A DNA stretch of 64,000 nt from Clostridiaceae bacterium AM27-36LB (GTDB taxonomy: Bacteria; Bacillota; Clostridia; Lachnospirales; Lachnospiraceae), in NCBI GenBank assembly GCA_003480725.1, contig QUJQ01000001.1, positions 434,001 through 498,000 on the forward strand, written 5' to 3'. How positions within the stretch are numbered: the first letter of the stretch is position 1; the number at the start of each line of letters is the position of its first letter. The translations under genes and the position numbers were made by a program. Under the pieces are notes generated by a model. That model did not search any database and was not told where the DNA came from. It saw only the letters and a program-made list of their open reading frames with translations. Shown piece by piece: positions 45,490-54,135 of this stretch.

Positions 45490-46000
45490 AGAGCTTCGGA
45501 TCGCCGGGACCATCCAGGATTCTATCGTGGATGGTCCCGGCATCCGTTATGTGATCTTTACACAGGGATGTCCCCATCATTGTCCCGGCTGCCATAATCC
45601 GCAGACCCATGATTTTGCAGGCGGCCATATTGCTGATGTGGAGCAGATACTGGAGAGTATCAGACAGAATCCGCTGCTGTCCGGTGTGACTTTCTCCGGC
45701 GGCGAACCATTTTGTCAGGCGGAGGCGCTGGTTCCTGTTGCAGAGGCGGTTAAAGCCATGCACAAGCATCTGATGATCTATACTGGTTACTTGTATGAAC
45801 AACTTCTGAAAATGGAAGAGCCAGGCGTACAGCGTCTTCTGAAGCTGGCCGATGTATTGGTAGACGGTCCGTTTCTGATGGCAGAACGAAACCTGACCCT
45901 GCAGTATCGAGGAAGTGAGAATCAGAGAGTCATTGATCTTGCAAAGACCCGTGCAGCCGGTGAAATTATTTTATATAAGAGTGAATACGATGAGTTATAG
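45467..46000 (+). CDS. nrdG: Anaerobic ribonucleotide reductase activating protein
   Basis: GTG 45467, 9 bases after GGAGG, is preferred over ATG 45440, which has no RBS; 177 residues. A radical-SAM enzyme with G-C-P-H-H-C-P-G-C-H (CxxxCxxC) near residue 40 and T-F-S-G-G-E-P near 80. It generates the glycyl radical on NrdD, here on the separate small subunit. The gene overlaps the glycyl-radical gene by 23 bp, which implies coupled translation of the activator and its substrate. Confidence 0.93.
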   Translation: MLNTAFPKELRIAGTIQDSIVDGPGIRYVIFTQGCPHHCPGCHNPQTHDFAGGHIADVEQILESIRQNPLLSGVTFSGGEPFCQAEALVPVAEAVKAMHKHLMIYTGYLYEQLLKMEEPGVQRLLKLADVLVDGPFLMAERNLTLQYRGSENQRVIDLAKTRAAGEIILYKSEYDEL

Positions 46001-46697
46001 TAAAGCATTTTGTAATGTGTACAACCAGTTCGGCTGGAATTACTTTCCAGAGGCATTTGGTGAGCAGCTACTGGCATGGATGGAGCAAAATCAGATCCAT
46101 ATTGAGAAAAGTCTCGATCTTGCCTGTGGAACCGGCGTCCTCTGTGAGATCCTGCATGCTCATGGGATCAACGCCAGCGGCATGGATTTTTCAGAAGGGA
46201 TGATCGCGATCGCACGAGAGCGTAATCCGAAGATTCATTATGACGTGGCAGATATGATCACTTACCGGCCGGATCAGAAGTTCGATCTTGTGACCTGTAC
46301 AGGTGATGCCCTGAATCATATCATGGAGCTTTCTGATATTGACCGAATCTTTGCCAACGTATATAATGATCTGGAGGACGGCGGTTATTTTGTTTTTGAT
46401 ATTCTTAACGAGAAGGAAGTTCCTATGGAAGAGCCTATCGATCTTGATTTCAGCGATACGGTGAAGGCACAGTTTATGGTAACCCATGACCCGGATGGAA
46501 GGATCAATCTGAAGACGACTGTGTTCGAAAATGGGATCAGGCAGTTCGAGGAAAACATCAAAGAGATCGTTCATGATGAGAAGGCCGTCTGTGAGCTGCT
46601 TTGTAAAAATGGGTTTCGCGTGGAAAAATGTTCCAATCATTTCCTGGAAAATGAAGGAAATTACAGCAAAACCTGGTATGTGATCGCAAGAAAATAA
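45990..46697 (+). CDS. Class I SAM-dependent methyltransferase
   Basis: ATG 45990 overlaps the nrdG end by 11 bp; 235 residues. Motif I reads L-D-L-A-C-G-T-G-V near residue 44, motif II G-M-D-F-S-E-G-M near 68, and D-L-V-T-C-T-G-D-A near 98. No substrate-specific motif was recognised, so small-molecule methylation is only a guess. It is probably co-transcribed with nrdG and the following HD gene. Confidence 0.85.
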   Translation: MSYSKAFCNVYNQFGWNYFPEAFGEQLLAWMEQNQIHIEKSLDLACGTGVLCEILHAHGINASGMDFSEGMIAIARERNPKIHYDVADMITYRPDQKFDLVTCTGDALNHIMELSDIDRIFANVYNDLEDGGYFVFDILNEKEVPMEEPIDLDFSDTVKAQFMVTHDPDGRINLKTTVFENGIRQFEENIKEIVHDEKAVCELLCKNGFRVEKCSNHFLENEGNYSKTWYVIARK

Positions 46698-46709
46698 AAG
46701 GATGATCGT

Positions 46710-47174
46710 ATGTTCTTATTTCATTTGACTAAGGAAGACCGACAGAAGATTCATCAGATCCTGAAGCAATATCAGGAAGACAGCAAGGTACAGTCCATGC
46801 ATGGGTTTGTGCAGCATGGAAGGACATCTACCTATGAGCATTGCATGAATGTGGTAAAATTAAGCTTCTGGATCAATAAACATCTACATTTAAGTGCCAA
46901 TGAGCGTGCGTTGCTGACAGGAGCTCTTCTCCATGATTTTTATCTGTATGACTGGCATGAGAAGAGTACCTGGCACAGATGGCATGGATTCAGTCACCCT
47001 TCCCGTGCATGGAAAAATGCAAGACGGCATTTTCCTATGGGAGCCAAAGAAGAAAATATTATCAGGAGCCATATGTGGCCGCTGATTCCCTGGCAGATTC
47101 CGAGGAGCAGGGAGGCGGTGATCGTCTGTCTGGCAGATAAATGTTGTTCTCTTTATGAAACGACCGCCAGATAA
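46710..47174 (+). CDS. HD domain protein
   Basis: A 154-residue HD-superfamily phosphohydrolase with T-Y-E-H-C near residue 41 (first His), G-A-L-L-H-D-F-Y-L-Y-D near 71 (the His-Asp pair) and later His residues in H-R-W-H-G-F and R-S-H-M-W-P. These would bind a metal pair. The family cleaves phosphate esters of nucleotides or related substrates; the substrate cannot be told. RBS AAAGGATGA precedes ATG 46710, 12 bp after the methyltransferase. Confidence 0.82.
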   Translation: MFLFHLTKEDRQKIHQILKQYQEDSKVQSMHGFVQHGRTSTYEHCMNVVKLSFWINKHLHLSANERALLTGALLHDFYLYDWHEKSTWHRWHGFSHPSRAWKNARRHFPMGAKEENIIRSHMWPLIPWQIPRSREAVIVCLADKCCSLYETTAR

Positions 47175-47215
47175 GAGCATTGTATACGAAAGAAGAAATA
47201 ACAGGAGAGAGAGAC

Positions 47216-47995
47216 ATGTTACTATCAAGAGATTTTAGAAAAATTGCAAGAGAGAACCTGCGTGGGCGATGGTTTCCGGCCATTGTTGTTGGTTTTCTTG
47301 GAGGACTGTTGGGTGCGGTCATGGATGTCAGCTACAGTACCGAGATATTTACTCAGACGGGCACAAGCAATACAGATCTGGTGGATCAGTTGAAGAACGC
47401 AGGTGTTTATGATACAGTTCTTCCTGTTTTTATGGGAATAGGAATTACGGTGCTGGTCATGGCATTGATCCATATTGTGATTGGTGGAGCAGTGACGCTT
47501 GGATATGCCCAGTATTTCTTGAATGTGACCGATGACAATGATCCGTCTGTTGGAAATCTGTTTTCCCATATCCGCAGACTCTGGGAAGGCTTCTGTATGC
47601 AGTTCTTCCGCGGCATGATGGTTATGCTCTGGTCCATCCTGTTTGTGATTCCCGGATATATTGCTTTGTATCGATATGCTATGACACCCTATATTATGGC
47701 AGAAAATGAGAATCTGTCTGTGATGGAGGCAATCACTGAATCCAAGCGGATCATGATGGGAAATAAGTGGCGTCTGTTCTGCCTGGATCTTAGCTTCCTG
47801 GGATGGGAATTGTTGGGAATTCTGACTCTGGGCATTGGATTTTTCTGGATCACTCCGTATACGGAAGCTACGCGTGCTGCTTTCTATCGTGAAATCACTG
47901 AGCAGCGTTACAGCAATCCGGCAGTAAACAGTCATCCGATCAATGAGGATGTGAGACCGGAGTGGCAGACTGATTCTGATGATTTTACAGAATAG
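47216..47995 (+). CDS. DUF975 family membrane protein
   Basis: ATG 47216 follows AGGAGA by 8 bases; 259 residues. It opens R-D-F-R-K-I-A-R-E-N-L-R-G-R-W, a DUF975 signature, and has about five transmembrane segments and the typical A-V-T-L-G-Y-A-Q and E-A-I-T-E-S-K-R-I-M-M-G-N-K motifs. The latter is a conserved cytoplasmic loop. Function is unknown. A strong terminator follows. Confidence 0.88.
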   Translation: MLLSRDFRKIARENLRGRWFPAIVVGFLGGLLGAVMDVSYSTEIFTQTGTSNTDLVDQLKNAGVYDTVLPVFMGIGITVLVMALIHIVIGGAVTLGYAQYFLNVTDDNDPSVGNLFSHIRRLWEGFCMQFFRGMMVMLWSILFVIPGYIALYRYAMTPYIMAENENLSVMEAITESKRIMMGNKWRLFCLDLSFLGWELLGILTLGIGFFWITPYTEATRAAFYREITEQRYSNPAVNSHPINEDVRPEWQTDSDDFTE

Positions 47996-48017
47996 ATAAT
48001 GAAAATAGATTTATATG

Positions 48018-48056
48018 ACCGTCGAATTATTCTGATAGATAATTCGGCGGTATTTT
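48018..48056 (+). terminator. Terminator after the DUF975 gene
   Basis: Stem 48018-48030 with 48039-48051 (13 bp, one T-G pair), followed by ATTTTTAT. Confidence 0.88.
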
Positions 48057-48084
48057 TATATAATTTTACAGATAAACAGCATAT

Positions 48085-48121
48085 AACAGTTGACAACAGT
48101 TCTATACTGTTATATACTGTT
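48085..48121 (+). promoter_or_regulatory. Promoter and double-dyad operator of the GntR/ABC operon
   Basis: TTGACA (48090-48095), 17-bp spacer, TATACT (48113-48118). AACAGT half-sites start at 48085 and 48095, and ACTGTT half-sites at 48106 and 48116, all symmetric about 48103 and 10 bp (one helical turn) apart on each side. The arrangement covers both promoter boxes and is the likely autorepression site of the GntR regulator encoded downstream. Confidence 0.85.
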
Positions 48122-48141
48122 TGTTACAAGGAGGAACTCAT

Positions 48142-48519
48142 ATGAACTTGATTATCAATCATTCCTCAATGGAACCGATCTATGAGCAGTTATCCAGACA
48201 GTTCCGGGCATTGATCAGTACCGGGCAGATGAAAGAAGGCGAGCCGCTTCCTTCGGTGCGTGCTCTGGCCAAAGAGTTAAGGATCAGCGCATTGACGGTC
48301 AAAAAAGCCTATGACGATCTGGAACAGGCAGGATTTGTCAGAACCGTACATGGCAAGGGGAGCTTTGTATCATCCGCCTGTCAGGAATTATTTTTAGAGC
48401 AGCAAAAACAGGAAGTAGAAAATCTGCTTGAGCAGGCTGCCCGAAAAGGACGAAGCCTTGGCCTTAGTAATCAGGAGCTGGCTGATACATTTGAACTCAT
48501 ATTGGAGGATTTATCATGA
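48142..48519 (+). CDS. GntR family regulator, YtrA subfamily
   Basis: ATG 48142 follows AAGGAGG; 125 residues. The N-terminal winged helix-turn-helix (P-I-Y-E-Q-L-S-R-Q near residue 12, P-L-P-S-V-R-A-L-A-K-E-L near 36, T-V-K-K-A-Y-D-D-L-E near 54, G-K-G-S-F-V near 76) is typical of GntR. The short helical C-terminus without a ligand domain marks the YtrA type, which usually controls an adjacent ABC exporter in response to cell-envelope stress. The stop overlaps the next start (ATGA). Confidence 0.92.
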   Translation: MNLIINHSSMEPIYEQLSRQFRALISTGQMKEGEPLPSVRALAKELRISALTVKKAYDDLEQAGFVRTVHGKGSFVSSACQELFLEQQKQEVENLLEQAARKGRSLGLSNQELADTFELILEDLS

Positions 48520-49361
48520 TCAGATTAGAGCATGCAAAGAAAACATATCCTGGCTTCCAACTGGATTGTTCCATGGAGGTAAGAGAAGGACAGATTACCG
48601 CACTGATCGGTGCCAATGGAGCAGGTAAAAGTACGACTTTTAAGTTGATTCTTGGACTGATCCGTCCAGAGAGCGGTGAGGTAACTGTCTTTGACCATGC
48701 GGTAGAAGAACTGACTGTCGAAGACCGTCAGCAAATTGGTGTGGTATTGTCAGATGCGGGATTTTCTGAATATCTGACTATCAAAGATCTGTTCCCGATT
48801 CTGGAAGCTCTGTATCCAGCTTTTGATAAGGAACGGTTCTGCAATTACTGCGAACGTTTTTCGCTTCCCATGGATAAAAAAGTCAGGGAATTCTCTACAG
48901 GCATGAAGGCTAAATTAAAGGTGCTTACGGCAATCTCTAACAAAGATGCCAGACTGTTGATTCTGGATGAGCCTACCGCCGGACTGGATGTGATGGTAAG
49001 AGAGGAGATTCTGGATCTGCTGCGGGAGTTTATGATTCCAGGTGACCGGTCAATCCTGATCAGTTCACATATTTCTTCAGATCTGGAAGGATTGTGTGAT
49101 GACGTTTATTTGATCGATCAGGGGCAGATTCATTTTCATGAGCAGACAGATGTGCTGATGGAGCAGTATGGAATCCTGAAAGTGACACCGGAGCAGTACG
49201 AAACACTTGACAAAGAATGGATCCTGAAGGAAAAGGAAGAGTCGTATGGCTATGCGTGTCTGACCAATCAAAAGCAGTACTATATGGAGAACTGGCCACA
49301 GATTGCTGTTGAAAAGGGCAGTGTTGATCAGGTTCTGATGATTATGGCAGGAGGGAGATAG
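48516..49361 (+). CDS. ABC transporter ATP-binding protein
   Basis: A 281-residue ABC ATPase with Walker A G-A-N-G-A-G-K-S-T near residue 34, signature-region S-T-G-M-K-A-K near 130 and Walker B L-L-I-L-D-E-P-T near 148. The F-S-T-G-M-K form of the signature is usual in exporters of the YtrB/bacitracin type. It is coupled to the GntR gene by a 4-bp overlap and followed 1 bp later by its permease. Export of an envelope-active compound is likely, substrate unknown. Confidence 0.92.
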   Translation: MIRLEHAKKTYPGFQLDCSMEVREGQITALIGANGAGKSTTFKLILGLIRPESGEVTVFDHAVEELTVEDRQQIGVVLSDAGFSEYLTIKDLFPILEALYPAFDKERFCNYCERFSLPMDKKVREFSTGMKAKLKVLTAISNKDARLLILDEPTAGLDVMVREEILDLLREFMIPGDRSILISSHISSDLEGLCDDVYLIDQGQIHFHEQTDVLMEQYGILKVTPEQYETLDKEWILKEKEESYGYACLTNQKQYYMENWPQIAVEKGSVDQVLMIMAGGR

Positions 49362-49362
49362 C

Positions 49363-50025
49363 ATGAAAGCTCTTTTTATCAAAGACTGGAAATTATTGAA
49401 AAATCAGGGGAAAATGTTTGGCGCTGTGCTTGTTTTTTATGGGTTGTTGGCTGTAATGGACAACAGCATGGGACAGTCTATTCTTGGATTCTTTCCGTTT
49501 TTATTCGGACTTTTTACCATCAGTACAATCAGCTATGACGAATACCAGCATGGTATGACCTATCTGATGACTTTGCCGATCAAGCGAAAAACATATGTAA
49601 CAGAGAAATATCTGTTTGCCATGGCACTGGCAGGAGCAGGCAGTCTGCTGATCCTTATACTGGAACTGCTATATCATGTCATCAGGCATCGAGCGATGAC
49701 AGAAGTCGTTATGTGGGAGATCCTGAGCAGTACATGTTTCATGATTCCTGTTGTGATTCTCTTCCTTGCACTGGCACTTCCGCTGAATCTTAAATTTGGA
49801 AGTGAGAAAGGAAGGAGTCTCTTCAGCGGTATGATGCTTGGTTTCTTTCTGAGTGGGATTGTCGGTGTAAAGAAACTGAAAGGGTCATTACTGCTGGAGC
49901 AGATACAGACACTGCTGCAAGCGAAAGGATTACTGCTGGTGCTTGTTGGGATACTCATCTATGCATTAATACTTGGGATATCTTATCGAATCTCTGTTCG
50001 GATTATTGAAAAGAGGGAATTTTAG
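49363..50025 (+). CDS. ABC-2 type transporter permease
   Basis: A 220-residue membrane protein with about six transmembrane segments (residues ~18-35, 42-60, 84-105, 117-140, 158-172, 188-210). It opens M-K-A-L-F-I-K-D-W-K, the form common in ABC-2 permeases paired with YtrA/YtrB-like partners. RBS GGAGGGAG lies at the end of the ATPase gene. It completes the regulator-ATPase-permease operon. Confidence 0.88.
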   Translation: MKALFIKDWKLLKNQGKMFGAVLVFYGLLAVMDNSMGQSILGFFPFLFGLFTISTISYDEYQHGMTYLMTLPIKRKTYVTEKYLFAMALAGAGSLLILILELLYHVIRHRAMTEVVMWEILSSTCFMIPVVILFLALALPLNLKFGSEKGRSLFSGMMLGFFLSGIVGVKKLKGSLLLEQIQTLLQAKGLLLVLVGILIYALILGISYRISVRIIEKREF

Positions 50026-50140
50026 AAAATGAAATGGCAGCATATGATTAACGTAAGAATATTATGTTAAGTATATGCTGTTTTTATAGTTTATTCAGCA
50101 ATTTACAGAACTATGCAACATGAAATGCAACATGAAAATA

Positions 50141-50167
50141 AAAAACCCCAAGATTTCGGGGTTTTTT
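50141..50167. terminator. Bidirectional terminator between the ABC operon and tRNA-Val
   Basis: AAAAACCCC (50141-50149) pairs with GGGGTTTTT (50158-50166); T runs occur on both strands. It is preceded by a 12-bp tandem repeat (ATGCAACATGAA twice). Confidence 0.85.
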
Positions 50168-50170
50168 ACA

Positions 50171-50244
50171 TGGAAGTAATGGGGCTCGAACCCATGACCT
50201 CTCGCGTGTGAGGCGAACGCTCATCCCAGCTGAGCTATACTTCC
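50171..50244 (-). tRNA. tRNA-Val (CAC)
   Basis: Read on the minus strand, all arms form: acceptor GGAAGTA/TACTTCC, D-stem GCTC/GAGC, anticodon stem TTCGC/GCGAG around loop CTCACAC (anticodon CAC), and T-arm ATGGG-TTCGAGC-CCCAT. The discriminator base is A, and CCA is not encoded. CAC reads the valine codon GTG. Confidence 0.95.
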
Positions 50245-50307
50245 TGAACAAAGAATATTATAGCACTTCATCTTCAAAATGCAATAGTCGAATTCAATTT
50301 ATTCAGC

Positions 50308-51207
50308 TTATTCAGCACCTGTGATCCGCAGGACAAATTTCTGGAGAGCCTGTCCGGCATTGTCTGATTTCCAGACTGCAATGATCTCTTCGTATTCTTC
50401 TTCTCCGACCAGTGGAACGAAGACAAGATTATCGGCATCTTTCAGCTTATTTGTTACGTAAGCAGGCAGAATGGAAATGCCTTCCTCGGCGGCTACCATC
50501 ATAAGAATACTTTCGGCATCAGAGGAGCGGAACAGAATATCCGGTTGATATCCTGCTTTTCGATACAGCTCCATAAAATGGCTATCCCCGAAGGAATCAC
50601 CCACACCGGAGGGAGACATGTAGAGAATCTGTTCACCTTTTAATTCCATACGGTTCAATGTATGACGGCCGGAAAGGGGATGACCGGCATAGAGTGCAAC
50701 GATCAGTGGAACTCGTTCTACCAGCCGGTGACAGACTTGATCCTCCAGCAGGATATTGGTGCTGTCCCAGGTAAAGATCATATCATAATCGCCGTTTAAC
50801 AGGCCAGCCGCCAGCATATCGGTATCGCAGCGGCTGCAGGTGATCAGAATATTCGGATATTCCTGATGAAAGCTGCGGAGCAGATTAGACAGATTGCTTC
50901 GTTCATAACCTTTGGTATAACCGATTCGCAGAGTTCCCACCAGTCCGGTGGAAGCATCACGTACCCGGCTGACTGCCATATCCATCCGTTCCAGAATAGC
51001 CCGGGCTTCATTTAAAAACACATTTCCTGCTGGGGTCAGCATAATGGGGCGGCGGGAACGGTCAATGAGGGTCACGCCCATACTTTCTTCCAATGCCTGA
51101 ATCTGCTGGGTGATCGCTGTCTGGGAGATGTAAAACTGATTGGCAGCTTTGGTAAAGCTCCGGTATTCTGCCACGGAGATAAAATATTTCAATTGATTGA
51201 TGTTCAT
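50308..51207 (-). CDS. LysR family transcriptional regulator
   Basis: A 299-residue regulator with the N-terminal LysR helix-turn-helix (opening M-N-I-N-Q-L-K-Y-F, then F-T-K-A-A-N-Q-F-Y-I-S-Q-T-A-I-T near residues 18-33) and a periplasmic-binding-protein-like effector domain (L-R-I-G-Y near 96). It is divergent from a sodium-dependent symporter, the common LysR layout, and probably controls it together with its own gene. The effector is unknown. Confidence 0.93.
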   Translation of the reverse strand: MNINQLKYFISVAEYRSFTKAANQFYISQTAITQQIQALEESMGVTLIDRSRRPIMLTPAGNVFLNEARAILERMDMAVSRVRDASTGLVGTLRIGYTKGYERSNLSNLLRSFHQEYPNILITCSRCDTDMLAAGLLNGDYDMIFTWDSTNILLEDQVCHRLVERVPLIVALYAGHPLSGRHTLNRMELKGEQILYMSPSGVGDSFGDSHFMELYRKAGYQPDILFRSSDAESILMMVAAEEGISILPAYVTNKLKDADNLVFVPLVGEEEYEEIIAVWKSDNAGQALQKFVLRITGAE

Positions 51208-51224
51208 AGATATCTCCTAATAAT

Positions 51225-51289
51225 ATAAGTTTTTCTTATTCTAATATAAAAATCGTGTGGTTGCAAGGGTGACAGGAACATTTTATAAT
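51225..51289 (+). promoter_or_regulatory. Symporter promoter and LysR-type palindrome
   Basis: TTGCAA (51261-51266), 17-bp spacer, TATAAT (51284-51289) drive the symporter. Upstream, ATAAG-ttttt-CTTAT (51225-51239) is a 15-bp dyad of LysR operator form, lying between the divergent genes close to the regulator's own start. Confidence 0.7.
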
Positions 51290-51324
51290 GATTAAATGTT
51301 ATATATACGGAGGGAGTATAGAGT

Positions 51325-52797
51325 ATGAAACGAGAAAAATTCAGTTCCAGACTGGGATTCATCCTGGTTTCCGCAGGATGTGCCATCGGAATTGGCAACG
51401 TATGGAAATTTCCGTACATGTGCGGTGAATACGGAGGAGCCGCATTTATTTTAATTTACTTATTGTTCTTATTGATCATGGGTATTCCGGCTATGGTCTG
51501 CGAATTTTCCATTGGACGCGGAAGCAAGAAGAGCGTAGCTATGGCATTTGAACAGCTGGAGCCAGCGGGCACTTCCTGGCATCTGATGAAATATATCGGT
51601 ATTTTCGGCTGTTATCTTCTGATGATGTTCTACACCATGGTTGGCGGCTGGATGATGTATTACTGTTTCAGAAGTCTAAGGGGTGATTTTTCCCAGGCTG
51701 ATCCGGAATACGTTACCAATGCCTTTGGATCCATGCTGGCTGATTATCCGACCATGATCTTCTGGACCGTCCTGATCTGTGTCATCGGATTTATCGTATG
51801 TAAATTTGGGCTGCAGTCCGGTATCGAGAAAGTAACAAAGGTTATGATGATAGCGTTGCTTGCGATCATGGTTGTATTGGCGATCCATTCGGTGTTCCTT
51901 GAGGGAGCAGTGGATGGCATTCGTTTCTATCTGGTTCCGGATTTCCAGAAGATGGTAGAGACCGGTATTGGAAATGTGGTATTCGGAGCCATGAGCCAGG
52001 CATTCTTCACCCTGTCCCTTGGTATCGGCGCTATGATGATCTTCGGAAGTTATCTGGATCATTCCAGAAGCATGACAGGTGAAGCAATCAATATTACGAT
52101 CCTTGATACTTTTGTAGCACTGACCGCCGGTTTTATTGTTATTCCGGCATGTTTTGCCTATGGAATCGAGCCGGGAGCAGGGCCAAGCCTTGTATTTATC
52201 ACTCTGCCAAATATTTTTGCACAGATGACAGGTGGATTTTTATGGAGCGCATTGTTTTTCCTGTTTCTGACCTTTGCGGCACTGAGTACGATCATTGCCG
52301 TATTTGAAAATATTATTGCATTTGACATGGATCTGTTCGGATGGTCCCGTAAGAAAAGTGTGGCAGTCAGTGCAGTCCTGGTGATCCTGTTGTCTATGCC
52401 GGCTGTTCTTGGTTATAATCTGTGGTCCGGCATTCAACCGCTGGGAGAGGGTAGTACGATCATGGATCTGGAAGACTTCATCGTATCCAACAACCTGCTT
52501 CCGCTGGGAAGTCTTGGCTATGTTCTGTTCTGTACCAGAAAGAACGGCTGGGGATGGGATGGATTCATGTCTGAGACAAATGCCGGTGAGGGAATCAAAT
52601 TCCCGGCCGCACTGCGCGCTTATGTGACCTGGTTCCTGCCGATTCTGATCGCGTTTATCTATTTGAAAGGTTATTATGATATGTTCAGCGGAAAAGATAC
52701 TCTGACATTCGTCTGCTGGATGATCGCAGCAGTGGTATTCCTTGGATTTATCTGCTGGTGTGCTTGGAAAAAACCAGCTGCAAAGAAAGCTGTATAA
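51325..52797 (+). CDS. Sodium-dependent transporter (NSS family)
   Basis: A 490-residue neurotransmitter:sodium-symporter family protein with about 11-12 transmembrane helices. The first helix contains A-G-C-A-I-G-I-G-N-V-W-K-F-P-Y, the sodium/substrate-binding signature (as in LeuT), then G-G-A-A-F. Members carry amino acids or related compounds with Na+. The LysR gene is divergent, so substrate-linked induction is likely. RBS GGAGG precedes ATG 51325. Confidence 0.93.
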   Translation: MKREKFSSRLGFILVSAGCAIGIGNVWKFPYMCGEYGGAAFILIYLLFLLIMGIPAMVCEFSIGRGSKKSVAMAFEQLEPAGTSWHLMKYIGIFGCYLLMMFYTMVGGWMMYYCFRSLRGDFSQADPEYVTNAFGSMLADYPTMIFWTVLICVIGFIVCKFGLQSGIEKVTKVMMIALLAIMVVLAIHSVFLEGAVDGIRFYLVPDFQKMVETGIGNVVFGAMSQAFFTLSLGIGAMMIFGSYLDHSRSMTGEAINITILDTFVALTAGFIVIPACFAYGIEPGAGPSLVFITLPNIFAQMTGGFLWSALFFLFLTFAALSTIIAVFENIIAFDMDLFGWSRKKSVAVSAVLVILLSMPAVLGYNLWSGIQPLGEGSTIMDLEDFIVSNNLLPLGSLGYVLFCTRKNGWGWDGFMSETNAGEGIKFPAALRAYVTWFLPILIAFIYLKGYYDMFSGKDTLTFVCWMIAAVVFLGFICWCAWKKPAAKKAV

Positions 52798-52838
52798 TGG
52801 AAGATCGGTAAATATGCAGATCCGTAGATAAAAAATAG

Positions 52839-52892
52839 AACTCCGACGAGAATTGAGTGATTCAGGTACTCAATATCCTGTCGGAGTTTTTT
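52839..52892. terminator. Terminator between symporter and PfkB kinase genes
   Basis: AACTCCGAC (52839-52847) pairs with GTCGGAGTT (52880-52888), with an inner ATTGAGT/ACTCAAT stem, followed by TTTT. An A run upstream makes it usable from the minus strand also. Confidence 0.85.
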
Positions 52893-52945
52893 GATTGTCC
52901 GTACCAGCCTTGGAGTATGGTGTCTATCACAGGGGATAGCAGCTT

Positions 52946-53881
52946 TTACATTTCAAGTCCAAATTCCGCAGGCAGAAAGCGAGGACATACATTTTCAGAA
53001 GAAGTAATCACGGAAGCTGCCAGGCGGGTACCTATCTCAACGGCTTCCGAAAGAGTTTTTCCGTATGTCAGTCCGCTGGCAACGCCTGCACAGAAAGAAT
53101 CGCCTGCACCAGTAGTATCCTTTACAGAGACATTCTTAGGCGGGCAGAAACCACGCAGTCCGTCGCAGTCCGCATAGACAGAGCCTTTTCCACCCATAGT
53201 AACAACCATAGAAGGAATGTTACCGTTTTTCAGACAGCCAGCCAGGATCTCCTGCAGTTCTTCCTGGCTTTTTTCGCTGTAATCATCGGAGAAGAACATG
53301 CCAGCTTCCTGCTGGTTACAGATAAAGCAGTCGAATTTCTGAAGAAGATCACGGCGTTCCATGGCAATGCTCATGTTGCTGACCACACCATACAGCTTCC
53401 GTTCATATTTCTCGCAGAGTTGCACAACTTTCTTTACAATATCCTTATCCATATCAACTTCAATTACCACAGAATCAGCCTCTGCAAAGATCTCGTCCCC
53501 TTTTTCCTCCAGGGTATCCAGGATCGGAAGAAGGTTTGGTCTCTGAGAAATAGAGCCGGCTACATCGCCGTTGTGATCAAATACGGCAAGCCAGGTTCCC
53601 ATTCCATTGGGGATTGTCTGCATATATTCAGTGTTTACTTTATGATTCTTCAGCTTATGGATGACGTCCGCACCCAGTGCAGAGTCATCTACAATACCAA
53701 GAAATGTGGGACGCAGCTCAAGATTGGCAATGTCCTCCACCACGTTCCGGCTTACTCCGCCATGAACATATTCTACTGTTCCTGCATTCCGTCCGTCCGA
53801 GATATAAATATCCTCCGGAAACCCTTTGATATCAACGAATACTGCTCCTAATACAACGATTCCGTTTTTACGAATTGCCAT
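52946..53881 (-). CDS. PfkB family carbohydrate or nucleoside kinase
   Basis: A 311-residue ribokinase-fold enzyme. Near the N-terminus is G-G-V-S-R-N-V (substrate-binding PfkB signature 1 region) at about residue 41, and D-T-T-G-A-G-D-S-F-C-A-G near 265 holds the catalytic Asp and anion hole. The pattern resembles the pseudouridine kinase/ribokinase branch, but the substrate cannot be fixed. It stands alone on the minus strand between convergent and divergent neighbours. Confidence 0.88.
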   Translation of the reverse strand: MAIRKNGIVVLGAVFVDIKGFPEDIYISDGRNAGTVEYVHGGVSRNVVEDIANLELRPTFLGIVDDSALGADVIHKLKNHKVNTEYMQTIPNGMGTWLAVFDHNGDVAGSISQRPNLLPILDTLEEKGDEIFAEADSVVIEVDMDKDIVKKVVQLCEKYERKLYGVVSNMSIAMERRDLLQKFDCFICNQQEAGMFFSDDYSEKSQEELQEILAGCLKNGNIPSMVVTMGGKGSVYADCDGLRGFCPPKNVSVKDTTGAGDSFCAGVASGLTYGKTLSEAVEIGTRLAASVITSSENVCPRFLPAEFGLEM

Positions 53882-54034
53882 CTGAAAAACTCCCTCACTA
53901 TTGTTCTCTTATTATCTTTTTCCTTAGAATGAAAATTAATTATAGCATGTCTGTGGACATAAAGTAAACAGGGAAATGACAGGTCACTCGCTTCATTTGT
54001 AAAATTCCGACTGCATGAAACAGAACATATTTTC

Positions 54035-54108
54035 CGAACAAATATTCGATTTATCTGTTGACAAACATGTGTTCTGATACTATAATAAGCATATAGAACA
54101 GATGTTTG
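54035..54108 (+). promoter_or_regulatory. SOS promoter with three LexA boxes
   Basis: Promoter TTGACA (54058-54063), 17-bp spacer, TATAAT (54081-54086). Boxes of the Gram-positive LexA type (CGAAC-N4-GTTCG): CGAACAAATATTCG (54035-54048, one mismatch); CAAACATGTGTTCT (54062-54075, overlapping -35 and spacer); and AGAACAGATGTTTG (54095-54108, just after -10). A weaker candidate lies at 54022-54035. Confidence 0.82.
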
Positions 54109-54135
54109 GTTCTTGATAAAAGGAGAGTGAATGAA

